Notes: generated by a model not told the origin, from the letters alone. A stretch of 64,000 bases of DNA from Planctomycetota bacterium (GCA_020638675.1 JACKID010000001.1:2418001-2482000); one strand, 5' to 3'. Shown: positions 51,994-60,678, counted from the stretch's first letter. A program made the numbers and translations.

Positions 51994-54900
51994 ATGACTA
52001 ACGTTCAACGCAGTTCAAGATTCACGCCGGCTCACTTGGCCGGGTTGCTTTTGCTCGCGATCGTCAGCGCATCTGCGCTGGCTGCGCAGGGAACCCCGCA
52101 GGTCATCTACTACAAGATGAACGAGGGGACGGGCACAACCACGGCAAACGACGCGAACCCCGGCCAGGGAACAAACCCTGCCAACTTGCCGACCACGGCC
52201 CCAACCTGGATCACGCCTGGCCAACTCGGCGCGGCGGCTCTGGACTTCACCAACGCCAGCGGCGCCATCGACACCGGGTGGTCGCCCAACCTGAGCGCCT
52301 CGGACTCGTGGACGCTGGAGTGCTGGGTACGCCCGACGTCGCTCGCATTCGGCTACTTGTACGGCATCGGGTCGTCATCCTTCCGTTGCTTTCAGAACTC
52401 GAACGGAACGCTGTCAATCTCAACCCTCGGCGGCACTGCGGGCTCCATCACCACATCAGCGGCGCTTACCGCAGGCGTTTGGACGCACCTCGCGATCGTC
52501 TATGACGCGACGGCCAGCAACGTAACCGTTTACTTCGACGGCAACATCGACACGGTGCAGAGCGGAACGTCCATCCTCTCCGGATCCCTCGTTGTCGGCG
52601 CCGTCACGGCAACTTCCACAAGCAATTGGGACGGCGCGGTCGACGAATTCCGATTCTGGTCCAGCGCCCGAGCCCAGGGCGAGATTCAGGCCGGAATGAA
52701 CTCGGAGTTGCCTCTGAACGGCTTTGTCATGGGAGGTTCGTCGCCGGGTGGTCTCTACGCAGGAGCCCAGACGGACCTGACTGCCCTCTCACTGTCGATG
52801 TCGAGCGGCGGAAGCAGCACCTCCATTGCTTCGCTCACGATCACCAAGACCGGCACAATCTCCGACTCGGACGTTACATCGGTAGACCTGTGGCTGGACA
52901 ACAACAAGGACGGAGCCGTCGACGGTGGCGACACGGCGCTCGGCAGCACGACCTTCTCCAGTGGACAGGCGACATTCACCGGCTCGCCGCTTCATACGGT
53001 GGCTAACGGTGCAAGCGATCGACTTCTCGTTGCGTTCGACATCAACGGAGGTCTCACGCCGGGTGTCAGCTTCGGTGCCGAGGTCACCTCGGCGTCCGAC
53101 ATCAATATCGGCGCACAGACGGACTCAACGATGTATCCGGTGGCGGGGTCGCTGTCCTACGTCTCGGGACCCATCACGTCCTTTCCGTACGTTCAGGACT
53201 TTGAAACGAATCCCCCGTACTTCAACGCAGCCTTTGCGACAGGGGCGCAGACCATCCCCACCGTCACCGCGGCAACACCGAGCACACCGGGCAGTGCGTC
53301 CACGACAGGCTCAAGCGGATATGGAATCGCGTTTGCGGCGATCGCCGGCAGTGACCCCAACAATGGCAGCAGCGGCATGCTGGACATGTTTGGCGGTACC
53401 AGCACCGGCGCGACCACGATGGACCTCGCGTTCGACATGAACGGCTTCTCGACCAGCGACTATGTCGGTTTCGAGTTCTACTGGAACGACGAAGGCGTCG
53501 ATGCGTCGACCACCACGGACCCCATGCAGGGCGTGTTCCTGAGCACCGACGGCGGCGCCACCTGGGCCGCCGCGCTGTACCAGTTCCCGCCAAGCATGAA
53601 CACCGGCATCTGGAACTATGTGACGATGGACCTGTCGTCGGCCATTACGGCGCTGTCTCTCAGTTACACCAACCAGATGGTGATCCGTTTCCAGCTGGCA
53701 GAGAACTCAAACGCTGACCATCTGCTGATCGATGATATTCGGATCGAGGACCCGGCCGCGCACCTGCAAGTCACGGCGGTTGCCGGCCTTACAGGACAGG
53801 CAAACATCGGCGCCACGGACGCACTCGTCGGTGGGTTTGACACCTTCTCGATCAACTCGACACAGGCGCTGAACGGCGTGACTCTTCTTCAGACAGGCAG
53901 TATCGCAAACAGCGACCTGTCAAACATCAAGCTCTGGGAAGACACGAACACGGATGGAGTTTTCAACACCGGCGATACGCAGTTGGGCACTACCGTTTCA
54001 GCCCTTTCCGGCAACATGGCTGCCTTCAACGGTTCGCCTCTCCGCAACTACACGACCAATGAAACGATCCGTCTCTTCGTCACGGCCGATGTATCCAGCA
54101 CCGCAACCGTGCCGGCCGAAATCATTTTCAGCATCGATGTGGTCAGCGATGTTTCGACAAATCCCGGCTACGTGGGCGGCACGTTCCCGATCGACCTGGA
54201 CAGGGTCGTGCTGAAGGCACCGGCCAACTCATACCCGTATGTGCAGGACTTCGAACTGCCGGAGCCATACTTCAACGCCACGTTCGCAACAGGTGCTCAG
54301 TCGAACATTCCGACTGTAACCGCTGTTGGTTCAACACCGGGAACGGGCGCAGCAACCGGTGCAAGCGACTATCTGATCGCGACAGGTGCAGTGGCAGGCA
54401 GCAGTCCCAACGGCGGCACCGGCATGCTCGACATGTTCGGCGGGACCGGAAACGGCGCCACCAGCATGGATTTGAGTTTCGACATGTCCGCCTTCAGCAT
54501 TGCGACCGACACCTTGATGCTCGAGTTCTTCTGGAATGACGAAGGCCTCGACGCGTTGGCGGCGACGGACCCCTACCAGGGCGTGTTCCTGAGCACCAAC
54601 GGAGGCGCAACCTGGGACGTCGCCCTGTACCAGTTTGACGGCGGCGGCACGGAAGGAGTCTGGCACCAGGAAGCCATCAACCTCCGGACCATGCTGTCCA
54701 GCCTGTCGCTGACTTATACCAGCCAGATCGTCATTCGATTCCAGATGGTGGACTCTCTCACTTCGGACCACTTGCTGATCGACGACATCAGCGTGTTCGC
54801 GCCGCCGGCACAGGTGCTCGTCACCGGCGGTGACGCAGTGGCCGCGCCCGCAGCGCGTCCGGCCGATACGGACGCCGTGATCGGCAGCTTCCTGTTCGAG

Positions 54901-57069
54901 GGCATCAACTCGAACCAGGCCGTGAGCGACATCGTGGTCACCAAGCTCGGCAGCCTAAGCGACAGCGAAATCAGCGCCGTTCGCCTCTGGGTCGACACCA
55001 ACAGCGACAACGTCTTGAACAGCGGCGACACGCAGATCGGCGCCACTACGGCGTTCGCAACCGGACAGGCCAGCTTCAACGGCGCGCCACTTCTGCAACT
55101 CAACAATGGCAGCGAACTGCTCTTCGTCAGCATCGACATCGTCACGGGCGCAACCGTGCCCGCGGACGTCGGCTGCGAGATCACGGCAGCAGGTGACGTT
55201 ACCGCCAGCCCGGGATCGGTCACGGGCGCGTTCGCGGTCAATGGAAACATGCTGGTGCAGATCATCCAGCCGGCGAGCCTGCCCTTCGCCACTGGTTTTG
55301 AGACTCCGCTGGGCAACACCACGACGCACTTGCTTGCCGGCACCTATCCCAACGCCACGGCCGCGGGTGCGCCGCCGACACTTGGTACCTCGACGCAGGA
55401 CGGCGTCGTCGACATTGCTACCACGGCCGTCGCCGGCAGCAGTGCGCACGGCGGTTCGAACATGTTGAACTTCTACTTCAGCTCAAGCTTCGGCGCGGCG
55501 GCCATGGACTTCTACATCGACATGTCCACAGTAAGCACGACCGACTCCGTGCGCTTTGAGTTCTGGTGGAACGATGAGGGGATTGACACCGGCTCCACGA
55601 CCGAACCGTTCAACTACGTGTTCCTCAGCAACGATGGCGGCATCACCTGGGCGCTGGCGGTGTTTGATTTCATCGAAAACGGCACGGAAGGCGTCTGGAA
55701 CCAGGAGATCATCGACCTGTCGCAGATGATGAGCACGGCCGGTCTCAACTTCACGGCCGACATGGTGATCCGCTTCCAGTGCGCCGACACCATCAGCAGT
55801 GACAACCTGTTGATCGACGACATCCTGGTCGAAGTGATGCCGGATATCGACGTAGCTCGCGGCGGCACGTCAATTCCTCACAACGGCATCGACATCGTTG
55901 GCATCAACCCCATCGGCCAGTCGGCGCAGTTCACCTACAACATCACCAACGTCGCCCCCACCGGTGCAAACGACCTGGGCCTGACCGGCTCGCCGCTCGT
56001 CCAGATCACCAATTCCTACAACTGCACTGTGAGCATCCCGACGCAGCCGACCATCGCCACGTTCTCCCCGGGCCAGTCGGACTCGTACGTCCTCGACATC
56101 ACACCCTCCGCCGGCGGGACATTCCTGGTCGAGGTGCTGATTCCCAACAACGATCCTGATGAGCCGCAATACAAGATCACGATCGTTGGCACAGGTGCTG
56201 AACCCGAAATCGACGTCCAGCGCCCGGCCGGCACCTCGATCGCCGACGGCGGCACCGACTCCCTCGGCGGCGTGGCGGAGAACGTCACGGCCACCTACAC
56301 CTACTACATCGTCAACGGCGGCAACTCGACGCTCGACTTGACCGGCACGCCGGTGGTCGACCTGCAGAATGCCACCAACGCCACGGCTTCGGTCCTCACC
56401 CAGCCGAGCATCACCAGCCTCGCTCCGGCCGGGTTGGCACCGTTTGTGGTTGAGCTGACACCGGGCAGTGGCGCCTTCAGCTTCACGCTGACCATCCCCA
56501 ACACCGACCTGAACGAGGGCAACTACACCTTCACAGTCAGCGGAACCGGCATCACCACGCCGGAGATCGACATCCTGGACCACGATGGTTTTGGTGTGAA
56601 CGAAGGCGGCGTGGTCAACCTCGGCAACATCCCGCCGGGCACGCCGGCGACTTACACAATCACGATCCAGAACAACGGCAACATGGATCTCATGCTGACC
56701 GGTACCCCGGCCGTGCAGGTTTCCGGACAGACGAACGTAACCGCGAACGTCACCGTCCAGCCGGCGACCACCGTTACCGTCGGCAACAGCGCGACGTTCG
56801 ACATTGAAGTCACGCCGGGCGCCGTGGGGTCATTCAGCTTCCAGCTTCAGATTCTGAACAACGACGCAAATGAAGGCGCCTTCACGTTCACCGTAGCAGG
56901 CTTTGCCAGCTCCACTTCCGGCGGCGGCTCCGGCGGTGGTGGTGACAGCGGCGGTGGATGCTCAACGGCCGGTGTAGAAATTGACAAGACATGGGGCCTG
57001 CTACTGGGTGCATTGGCCCTGCTTGTCATCGCCACGCGAGTTCGCGCGGCGCGCAGGAATCCCTCCTAG
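51994..57069 (+). CDS. Giant secreted multidomain surface protein with C-terminal sorting tail
   Basis: 1691 residues from ATG 51994 (GGGGAG upstream); longer in-frame starts at 51814 run through the promoter and are rejected. Signal peptide 1-32. Order of modules: a LamG/concanavalin-like domain (about 36-235); three tandem units of about 350 residues, each with a D-rich loop of dockerin type (LWLDNNKDGAVDGGD, LWEDTNTDGVFNTGD, LWVDTNSDNVLNSGD) followed by a MAM-like domain starting with 'PYVQDFE' or a variant; three ASPM-SPD2-Hydin-type repeats (choice-of-anchor D) beginning 'PDIDV', 'PEIDV' and 'PEIDI'. The tail is Gly-rich 'SGGGGDSGGGC', a hydrophobic stretch and RVRAARR, a CTERM-type sorting signal. 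It is probably an adhesin or extracellular-matrix protein under sigma-54 control. Confidence 0.9.
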   Translation: MTNVQRSSRFTPAHLAGLLLLAIVSASALAAQGTPQVIYYKMNEGTGTTTANDANPGQGTNPANLPTTAPTWITPGQLGAAALDFTNASGAIDTGWSPNLSASDSWTLECWVRPTSLAFGYLYGIGSSSFRCFQNSNGTLSISTLGGTAGSITTSAALTAGVWTHLAIVYDATASNVTVYFDGNIDTVQSGTSILSGSLVVGAVTATSTSNWDGAVDEFRFWSSARAQGEIQAGMNSELPLNGFVMGGSSPGGLYAGAQTDLTALSLSMSSGGSSTSIASLTITKTGTISDSDVTSVDLWLDNNKDGAVDGGDTALGSTTFSSGQATFTGSPLHTVANGASDRLLVAFDINGGLTPGVSFGAEVTSASDINIGAQTDSTMYPVAGSLSYVSGPITSFPYVQDFETNPPYFNAAFATGAQTIPTVTAATPSTPGSASTTGSSGYGIAFAAIAGSDPNNGSSGMLDMFGGTSTGATTMDLAFDMNGFSTSDYVGFEFYWNDEGVDASTTTDPMQGVFLSTDGGATWAAALYQFPPSMNTGIWNYVTMDLSSAITALSLSYTNQMVIRFQLAENSNADHLLIDDIRIEDPAAHLQVTAVAGLTGQANIGATDALVGGFDTFSINSTQALNGVTLLQTGSIANSDLSNIKLWEDTNTDGVFNTGDTQLGTTVSALSGNMAAFNGSPLRNYTTNETIRLFVTADVSSTATVPAEIIFSIDVVSDVSTNPGYVGGTFPIDLDRVVLKAPANSYPYVQDFELPEPYFNATFATGAQSNIPTVTAVGSTPGTGAATGASDYLIATGAVAGSSPNGGTGMLDMFGGTGNGATSMDLSFDMSAFSIATDTLMLEFFWNDEGLDALAATDPYQGVFLSTNGGATWDVALYQFDGGGTEGVWHQEAINLRTMLSSLSLTYTSQIVIRFQMVDSLTSDHLLIDDISVFAPPAQVLVTGGDAVAAPAARPADTDAVIGSFLFEGINSNQAVSDIVVTKLGSLSDSEISAVRLWVDTNSDNVLNSGDTQIGATTAFATGQASFNGAPLLQLNNGSELLFVSIDIVTGATVPADVGCEITAAGDVTASPGSVTGAFAVNGNMLVQIIQPASLPFATGFETPLGNTTTHLLAGTYPNATAAGAPPTLGTSTQDGVVDIATTAVAGSSAHGGSNMLNFYFSSSFGAAAMDFYIDMSTVSTTDSVRFEFWWNDEGIDTGSTTEPFNYVFLSNDGGITWALAVFDFIENGTEGVWNQEIIDLSQMMSTAGLNFTADMVIRFQCADTISSDNLLIDDILVEVMPDIDVARGGTSIPHNGIDIVGINPIGQSAQFTYNITNVAPTGANDLGLTGSPLVQITNSYNCTVSIPTQPTIATFSPGQSDSYVLDITPSAGGTFLVEVLIPNNDPDEPQYKITIVGTGAEPEIDVQRPAGTSIADGGTDSLGGVAENVTATYTYYIVNGGNSTLDLTGTPVVDLQNATNATASVLTQPSITSLAPAGLAPFVVELTPGSGAFSFTLTIPNTDLNEGNYTFTVSGTGITTPEIDILDHDGFGVNEGGVVNLGNIPPGTPATYTITIQNNGNMDLMLTGTPAVQVSGQTNVTANVTVQPATTVTVGNSATFDIEVTPGAVGSFSFQLQILNNDANEGAFTFTVAGFASSTSGGGSGGGGDSGGGCSTAGVEIDKTWGLLLGALALLVIATRVRAARRNPS

Positions 57070-57098
57070 GTCAGCCAGACCACCAAGCGATACCCAGA

Positions 57099-57126
57099 AG
57101 GGGAGGCCGAAAGGCCTCCCCTCTCT
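57099..57126 (+). terminator. Terminator of the surface-protein gene
   Basis: AGGGGAGGCC-gaaa-GGCCTCCCCT, a perfect 10-bp stem with a GNRA-type loop followed by CTCTCC. It lies 30 bases after the stop codon and near the 3' end of a convergent gene, so it may serve both. Confidence 0.7.
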
Positions 57127-57139
57127 CCATTTGTGGGGA

Positions 57140-57811
57140 TCACTGCCGCCTGGCGAGCTGCCTGATATCGCGGTTCTCAAGGATCGTCGGCGGCGCGGTC
57201 TCGGCGCTGCTCAGCCCGGCATCGACCATGGCGCTTGCCAGAGCGTCGCTGGCAATGCCCGCGTTGGGGTAGATCAGGCGCACCACAGGCCATAGCGCCC
57301 GAAACACGCGGTAGCCGAAGTTGGGCTCACGGCGCGGAGTCACGGGGTAGATGTAGCCAGGGCGGAATATGTGCACGCGCGGAAAGCCGGCCGCGAGCAG
57401 CCCCTTTTCGGCCTCGCCCTTGTAGCGCGCAAAGGCCATGCGGCCTCGGCCTGTCTGGTCCGCGCCCTGGCCGCTCAGGAAGCAGACGACTGCGCTCGGG
57501 CTTGCCGCGTGCAGCGCCCTGGCGAATGCGAGCGTGTAGTCGACAGTGATGCGGCGGAACTCGTCATCCGGCAGCGCGCCGGTGTAGGCGCCGAGGCAGA
57601 ACAGCGCGACATTCTGGCCGGCCAGCGCGCCAGCGACAGGTGTGTAGTCGCCCAGATCGTCATGCAGAACTTCGCGCAGGCGCGGATGATTCAGCCCCAC
57701 GGTGCGTCGCCCGATCACGGTGACCTGCGCGATGCCGTCACGCTCCAAGCAGCGCTGCAGCACCAATCCACCAATCATGCCGGTGGCACCAATCGTCAGG
57801 ACTCGCTTCAT
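57140..57811 (-). CDS. NAD(P)-binding Rossmann-fold protein
   Basis: A 223-residue short protein of the NmrA/HTATIP2-like group: glycine-rich TIGATGMIGG (residues 6-15), 'GRRTVGL' after the second strand, 'FLSGQGAD' in the position of the active-site strand, and 'ARYKGEAEKGLLAAGFPRVH' with the family's YxxxK-like Tyr/Lys. The start is ATG 57811; the frame is open further upstream but the homology begins there. It may be an oxidoreductase or a regulator; its substrate is unknown. Confidence 0.85.
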   Translation of the reverse strand: MKRVLTIGATGMIGGLVLQRCLERDGIAQVTVIGRRTVGLNHPRLREVLHDDLGDYTPVAGALAGQNVALFCLGAYTGALPDDEFRRITVDYTLAFARALHAASPSAVVCFLSGQGADQTGRGRMAFARYKGEAEKGLLAAGFPRVHIFRPGYIYPVTPRREPNFGYRVFRALWPVVRLIYPNAGIASDALASAMVDAGLSSAETAPPTILENRDIRQLARRQ

Positions 57812-57969
57812 TTCGATGCATGAAAAGAGGACCCTTGCCGGCCTCTTTTCAATCGCTGTAGCAGTAGGACTGGAACCCCGGCTTCCGTTCTGAAGCAGCA
57901 TTGCCAAAGACTCTGCCCATCGCGTCAGTTGCGAGTTCGAGGCAAGTGGGCTGTACAGGCTCGGCCGTG
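57812..57969. other. Short intergenic spacer
   Basis: No gene or repeat could be supported between the Rossmann-fold gene and the macro-domain gene. Confidence 0.3.
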
Positions 57970-58461
57970 CTACTTGCCGGCCACTCCCGGCGTGTATCGG
58001 GCGTACACGTAGAACTCGCAATCCACTTCATCCAGGACCTTGTGCAGCAACGGATGCACTTCTTCCCACGCTAGTCCTCCCACGCCTGTTGCCAGGCGTG
58101 GAATCGCCACGCTCTTCAAACCCTCGCTCGCAACCAGTTTCTTCAGGGCATGAAGCGCATGATTGACGTTGGCCGATGTGGCCCCACCGGGATGTTGTCC
58201 TTTGGATGACGGAGGCTCTTGCGTCAGCAGGTTTATCACGCGCGCCTTGTGGCCGTCCGGGCCGACGCCGCTCCAGATCCACGCCTCGCCGGGTTTTCGC
58301 GCTTCGGTATGACACCAATGGCGGAAGTCCTTGACCATTGAGGGGTATCGTTCTCTAAGAGCCAGCGCGAGCCCTTGCTTGAAGTCGTCGTTCGGGGCAA
58401 CCCCGTGCGCAATGGCCTCGCACTTCGTCAGCAAGATGTCGCCGTCAACTGGATGCAGCAT
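57970..58461 (-). CDS. Macro-domain protein
   Basis: A 163-residue macro domain that would bind or remove ADP-ribose. The N-terminus 'VDGDILLTKCEAIAHGVAPN' corresponds to the family's 'GDIT...DAIVNAAN' with an unusual AHGVAPN, and 'IPRLATGVGGLAWEEVHPLL' matches the GCGxGG loop of DarG-like macro domains. No DarT-type toxin is adjacent. It is monocistronic as far as the sequence shows. Confidence 0.8.
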   Translation of the reverse strand: MLHPVDGDILLTKCEAIAHGVAPNDDFKQGLALALRERYPSMVKDFRHWCHTEARKPGEAWIWSGVGPDGHKARVINLLTQEPPSSKGQHPGGATSANVNHALHALKKLVASEGLKSVAIPRLATGVGGLAWEEVHPLLHKVLDEVDCEFYVYARYTPGVAGK

Positions 58462-58626
58462 ATTTGCCTCGTCTCGTACTCACTCAGATCATTGTGGGCC
58501 CGGCGAGTTGCGGTTCAAGGGGTCCGCCGCTGCCACCCCTGATGCCGAGATTGCGGCTGTGCCCGCGCAAAAAGCCGTCATGATGAAAGTGCGCTGTATC
58601 GCCGCAACAGGGAATGGATACGCAAG
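58462..58626. other. Intergenic stretch before tRNA-Pro
   Basis: Holds a GGGGT / ACCCC hairpin (about 58518-58540) and nothing else I can support. Confidence 0.3.
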
Positions 58627-58656
58627 AAATGGGGCTCCCTTGTGGAAGCCCCATTT
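58627..58656 (-). terminator. Terminator after tRNA-Pro
   Basis: AAATGGGGCT / AGCCCCATTT, a perfect 10-bp stem, lies four bases past the encoded CCA of the minus-strand tRNA. Confidence 0.65.
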
Positions 58657-58659
58657 CAG

Positions 58660-58736
58660 TGGTCGGGGCGAGAGGATTCGAACCTCCGGCCTCTTCGTCC
58701 CGAACGAAGCGCTCTACCAGGCTGAGCTACGCCCCG
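58660..58736 (-). tRNA. tRNA-Pro (anticodon CGG)
   Basis: On the minus strand: acceptor CGGGGCG/CGCCCCG, D arm GCTC/GAGC, anticodon stem CTTCG/CGAAG with loop TTCGGGA (anticodon CGG), T loop TTCGAAT, discriminator A and encoded CCA (58662-58660). Confidence 0.95.
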
Positions 58737-58820
58737 ACTGTCTCGTTCGGTGGGCGGAAGTGTACCAACCGAAGGCCTACCGGCAAGCGGCGGCCAAGGA
58801 TGAACGTGTGCGGGTTGCGG

Positions 58821-58916
58821 AGTGGCATCGCCTTCCAGGCGATGAGTTCCGGCGGCTTCCAGCCGCCGCGCGTGCTGGAAGCACGCGCCACTCATGCGCA
58901 GGATGCGCATGCCACG
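58821..58916. repeat. REP-like cluster of four hairpins
   Basis: Four consecutive hairpins: CATCGCC-ttcca-GGCGATG, GGCGGC-ttcca-GCCGCC, GCGCGTGC-tggaa-GCACGCGC and CATGCGC-aggat-GCGCATG. The cluster starts AGTGGCAT, as does the REP-like element at 3567-3649. It ends one base before the VOC gene's 3' end. Confidence 0.75.
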
Positions 58917-58917
58917 C

Positions 58918-59277
58918 CTACTGCACGTGCTGGCCGTAGCTCCAGTGGTAGCCGTCCGGGTCGTCGAAGTAGAACTGGTGTTCCTGCCACGGCTGTTTCA
59001 GGATCTCACCGACTTTCACGCCGCGCTCTTTCAGCTCGGCGTGCGCGGCCTGCACGTCATCCACCTTGACCCCCAGCCACATGCCGCCGCCGTACTTGCG
59101 CTCGCCCTCAGGCCGATTGTCGCGGTGGACGATCAGGTAGCCGCTGCCGAATGCGAATCCGGCGACGTCCTTTTCATGCGTGCCGATTTTCCAGCCAAGC
59201 GTCTCGCCGTAGAACTTCTTGCTGCGCTCGAAATCCGACACGTAGATGAAGCCGTAGAAGACTCCCTCAACGGTCAT
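58918..59277 (-). CDS. VOC-family (glyoxalase-like) protein
   Basis: A 119-residue single-domain vicinal-oxygen-chelate protein: 'FYGFIYVSDFERSKKFYGET' at the start and 'FYFDDPDGYHWSY' near the end, with the family's usual metal-ligand positions partly visible (Glu/His at 'QEHQFYF'). Start ATG 59277 overlaps the ubiX stop (ATGA) and has GGGGGAG at the right distance, better than ATG 59292. The function is unknown; translation is coupled to ubiX. Confidence 0.85.
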   Translation of the reverse strand: MTVEGVFYGFIYVSDFERSKKFYGETLGWKIGTHEKDVAGFAFGSGYLIVHRDNRPEGERKYGGGMWLGVKVDDVQAAHAELKERGVKVGEILKQPWQEHQFYFDDPDGYHWSYGQHVQ

Positions 59278-59873
59278 GTCTTCTCCCCCCATCGCTTGCC
59301 CAGGTCGTGTTCAAGCCCGAGGTGATCGAGCACGCGCGCGACCACAAAGTCCACCACATCTGCAACTGTCTTCGGTCGCGAATAGAAACCCGGGTTAGCG
59401 TCGATGATGGTCGCCCCGGCTTCGGTCACTTGCACCATGTTGCGTAGTGCGATCAGCGACAGCGGCGTCTCGCGCGGGACGATCAGCAGCTTGCGGCGCT
59501 CCTTCAGTGTCACTTCGGCTGCACGCCCGATCAGCCCCTCGCCTGTGCCGTTGGCGACTCGGCCAAGAGTGCTCATGGTGCATGGGCAAATCACCATGCC
59601 GCGGTGGCGGAAGCTGCCGCTGGCAATCGGCGCCCCAACCTGGCTGTTCCTGTATAGAAGGAACTTGCCGTCAGACCCGGAGAACGCCTTCAAATCGGGC
59701 TTCTTGGGGTCACAGGGAATGTCCAGCTCGGCCTTCCAGACGTCGAAGGCGGCGTCGCTGAACACGACGTGCGTCTCAAGGCCTTGTTCACCAAGGACTT
59801 GCAGCAATCGCTGGGCATACTGAATGCCCGAGGCACCCGTGACTGCCACAACCACCCGATCCGGAACTGACAT
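59274..59873 (-). CDS. ubiX: Flavin prenyltransferase UbiX
   Basis: A 199-residue UbiX/PAD1 family enzyme that attaches a prenyl group to FMN to make the cofactor of UbiD-type decarboxylases. 'VAVTGASGIQYA' at residues 9-20 is the FMN-binding start, and 'PCTMSTLGRVANG' and 'RETPLSLIALRNM' are characteristic. No ubiD gene lies in the window. It is divergent from a TetR gene, whose operator region (59922-59937) sits between them. Confidence 0.93.
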   Translation of the reverse strand: MSVPDRVVVAVTGASGIQYAQRLLQVLGEQGLETHVVFSDAAFDVWKAELDIPCDPKKPDLKAFSGSDGKFLLYRNSQVGAPIASGSFRHRGMVICPCTMSTLGRVANGTGEGLIGRAAEVTLKERRKLLIVPRETPLSLIALRNMVQVTEAGATIIDANPGFYSRPKTVADVVDFVVARVLDHLGLEHDLGKRWGEKT

Positions 59874-59917
59874 ACCGACCTGCCCGAATTTGGACTGAAA
59901 GAATCCAAGAAATCCTG

Positions 59918-59946
59918 TTGCCAGACCGACCGGTCTGTTTTACACT
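59918..59946 (+). promoter_or_regulatory. TetR promoter with operator between -35 and -10
   Basis: TTGCCA (59918-59923), 17 bases, TACACT (59941-59946). The inverted repeat CAGACCG-ac-CGGTCTG (59922-59937) fills the spacer. The predicted start falls on or next to the ATG at 59953, with no ribosome-binding site, so the mRNA is likely leaderless. Confidence 0.7.
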
Positions 59947-59952
59947 TCTTGC

Positions 59953-60546
59953 ATGGCCGGGACGATTGAAAAGCTGAATGTCCGCGACCGTCTGCTTGAG
60001 ACGGCGGCGCGCCTGTTTTACGAAAAAGGCTACACCGCCACCGGCATCAACGAGGTCATCAAGCAGGCCGGTATCTGCAAAGCCAGTTTCTACCACCATT
60101 TCAAGACCAAGGAAGACCTGCTGGTCGTTTCGCTCGAGCAGCGGCACGACCGCATGATGTCCGAATTGCGCGAGGTAGTGGCGCTCGGCAAGACACCCGC
60201 CGAAAAGATCGGGCGAGTTTTCGAGTGGCTTGGAAACGCCTGCAATTGCGGGGTTTCGGCCAACGGCTGCGCCTACCTGAACATGGTCAGCGAGTTTCGC
60301 GACGCCGGCAGCAAGGTGCGCGAACTGGTCAAGTGGCACAAAGGGGTCTTCCGCCAGTTCCTCGCCGAGCTGGTAACCGCACATTTCCGTGGCAGCGGCA
60401 AGTCCGAAGACGAAATGCAGGATGTAGCCGACGAGATCTACCTGCTGGCCGAGGCGGTATTCGCCGCCTCACCGGTACATCGCTGCACTTGGCCGGCGGA
60501 AACGGCCTGGCGGATTGCGGCCGCACGGCTCGGAATAGAAGGCTAA
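59953..60546 (+). CDS. TetR-family transcriptional regulator
   Basis: A 197-residue TetR repressor: the helix-turn-helix is 'ETAARLFYEKGYTATGINEV' followed by 'IKQAGICKASFYHHFKTKED'. The ligand domain contains 'NACNCGVSANGCAYLNMVSE' (Cys-rich, similar to TetR members with the 'GCxxLN' motif), which could allow thiol or electrophile sensing. Its own promoter and the region before the downstream ECF sigma gene carry almost identical operators, so it likely represses both itself and that gene, and possibly divergent ubiX. Confidence 0.93.
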   Translation: MAGTIEKLNVRDRLLETAARLFYEKGYTATGINEVIKQAGICKASFYHHFKTKEDLLVVSLEQRHDRMMSELREVVALGKTPAEKIGRVFEWLGNACNCGVSANGCAYLNMVSEFRDAGSKVRELVKWHKGVFRQFLAELVTAHFRGSGKSEDEMQDVADEIYLLAEAVFAASPVHRCTWPAETAWRIAAARLGIEG

Positions 60547-60557
60547 AATTTTTGGAA

Positions 60558-60586
60558 TGAACAGACCGACTGGTCTGTCTTATAGG
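60558..60586 (+). promoter_or_regulatory. Second TetR-type operator in front of the ECF sigma gene
   Basis: ACAGACC-gact-GGTCTGT (60561-60578) shares 13 of 14 core bases (AGACCGACYGGTCT) with the first operator. A weak -35 TGAACA (60558-60563) and -10 TATAGG (60581-60586) have the same 17-base spacing and the same relation to the operator. Confidence 0.65.
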
Positions 60587-60678
60587 ACACAGGCAATACG
60601 GACCAGAGCAATCGAATAGGACGGGCACCTAATAAGGAAGAAGCGGGGGCATCCGCCGAATCCAGGAGAGAGAGCACC

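Noticed and set aside
57970..58461. Part of a DarT-DarG toxin-antitoxin pair
   Set aside because: No ADP-ribosyltransferase toxin gene lies on either side.
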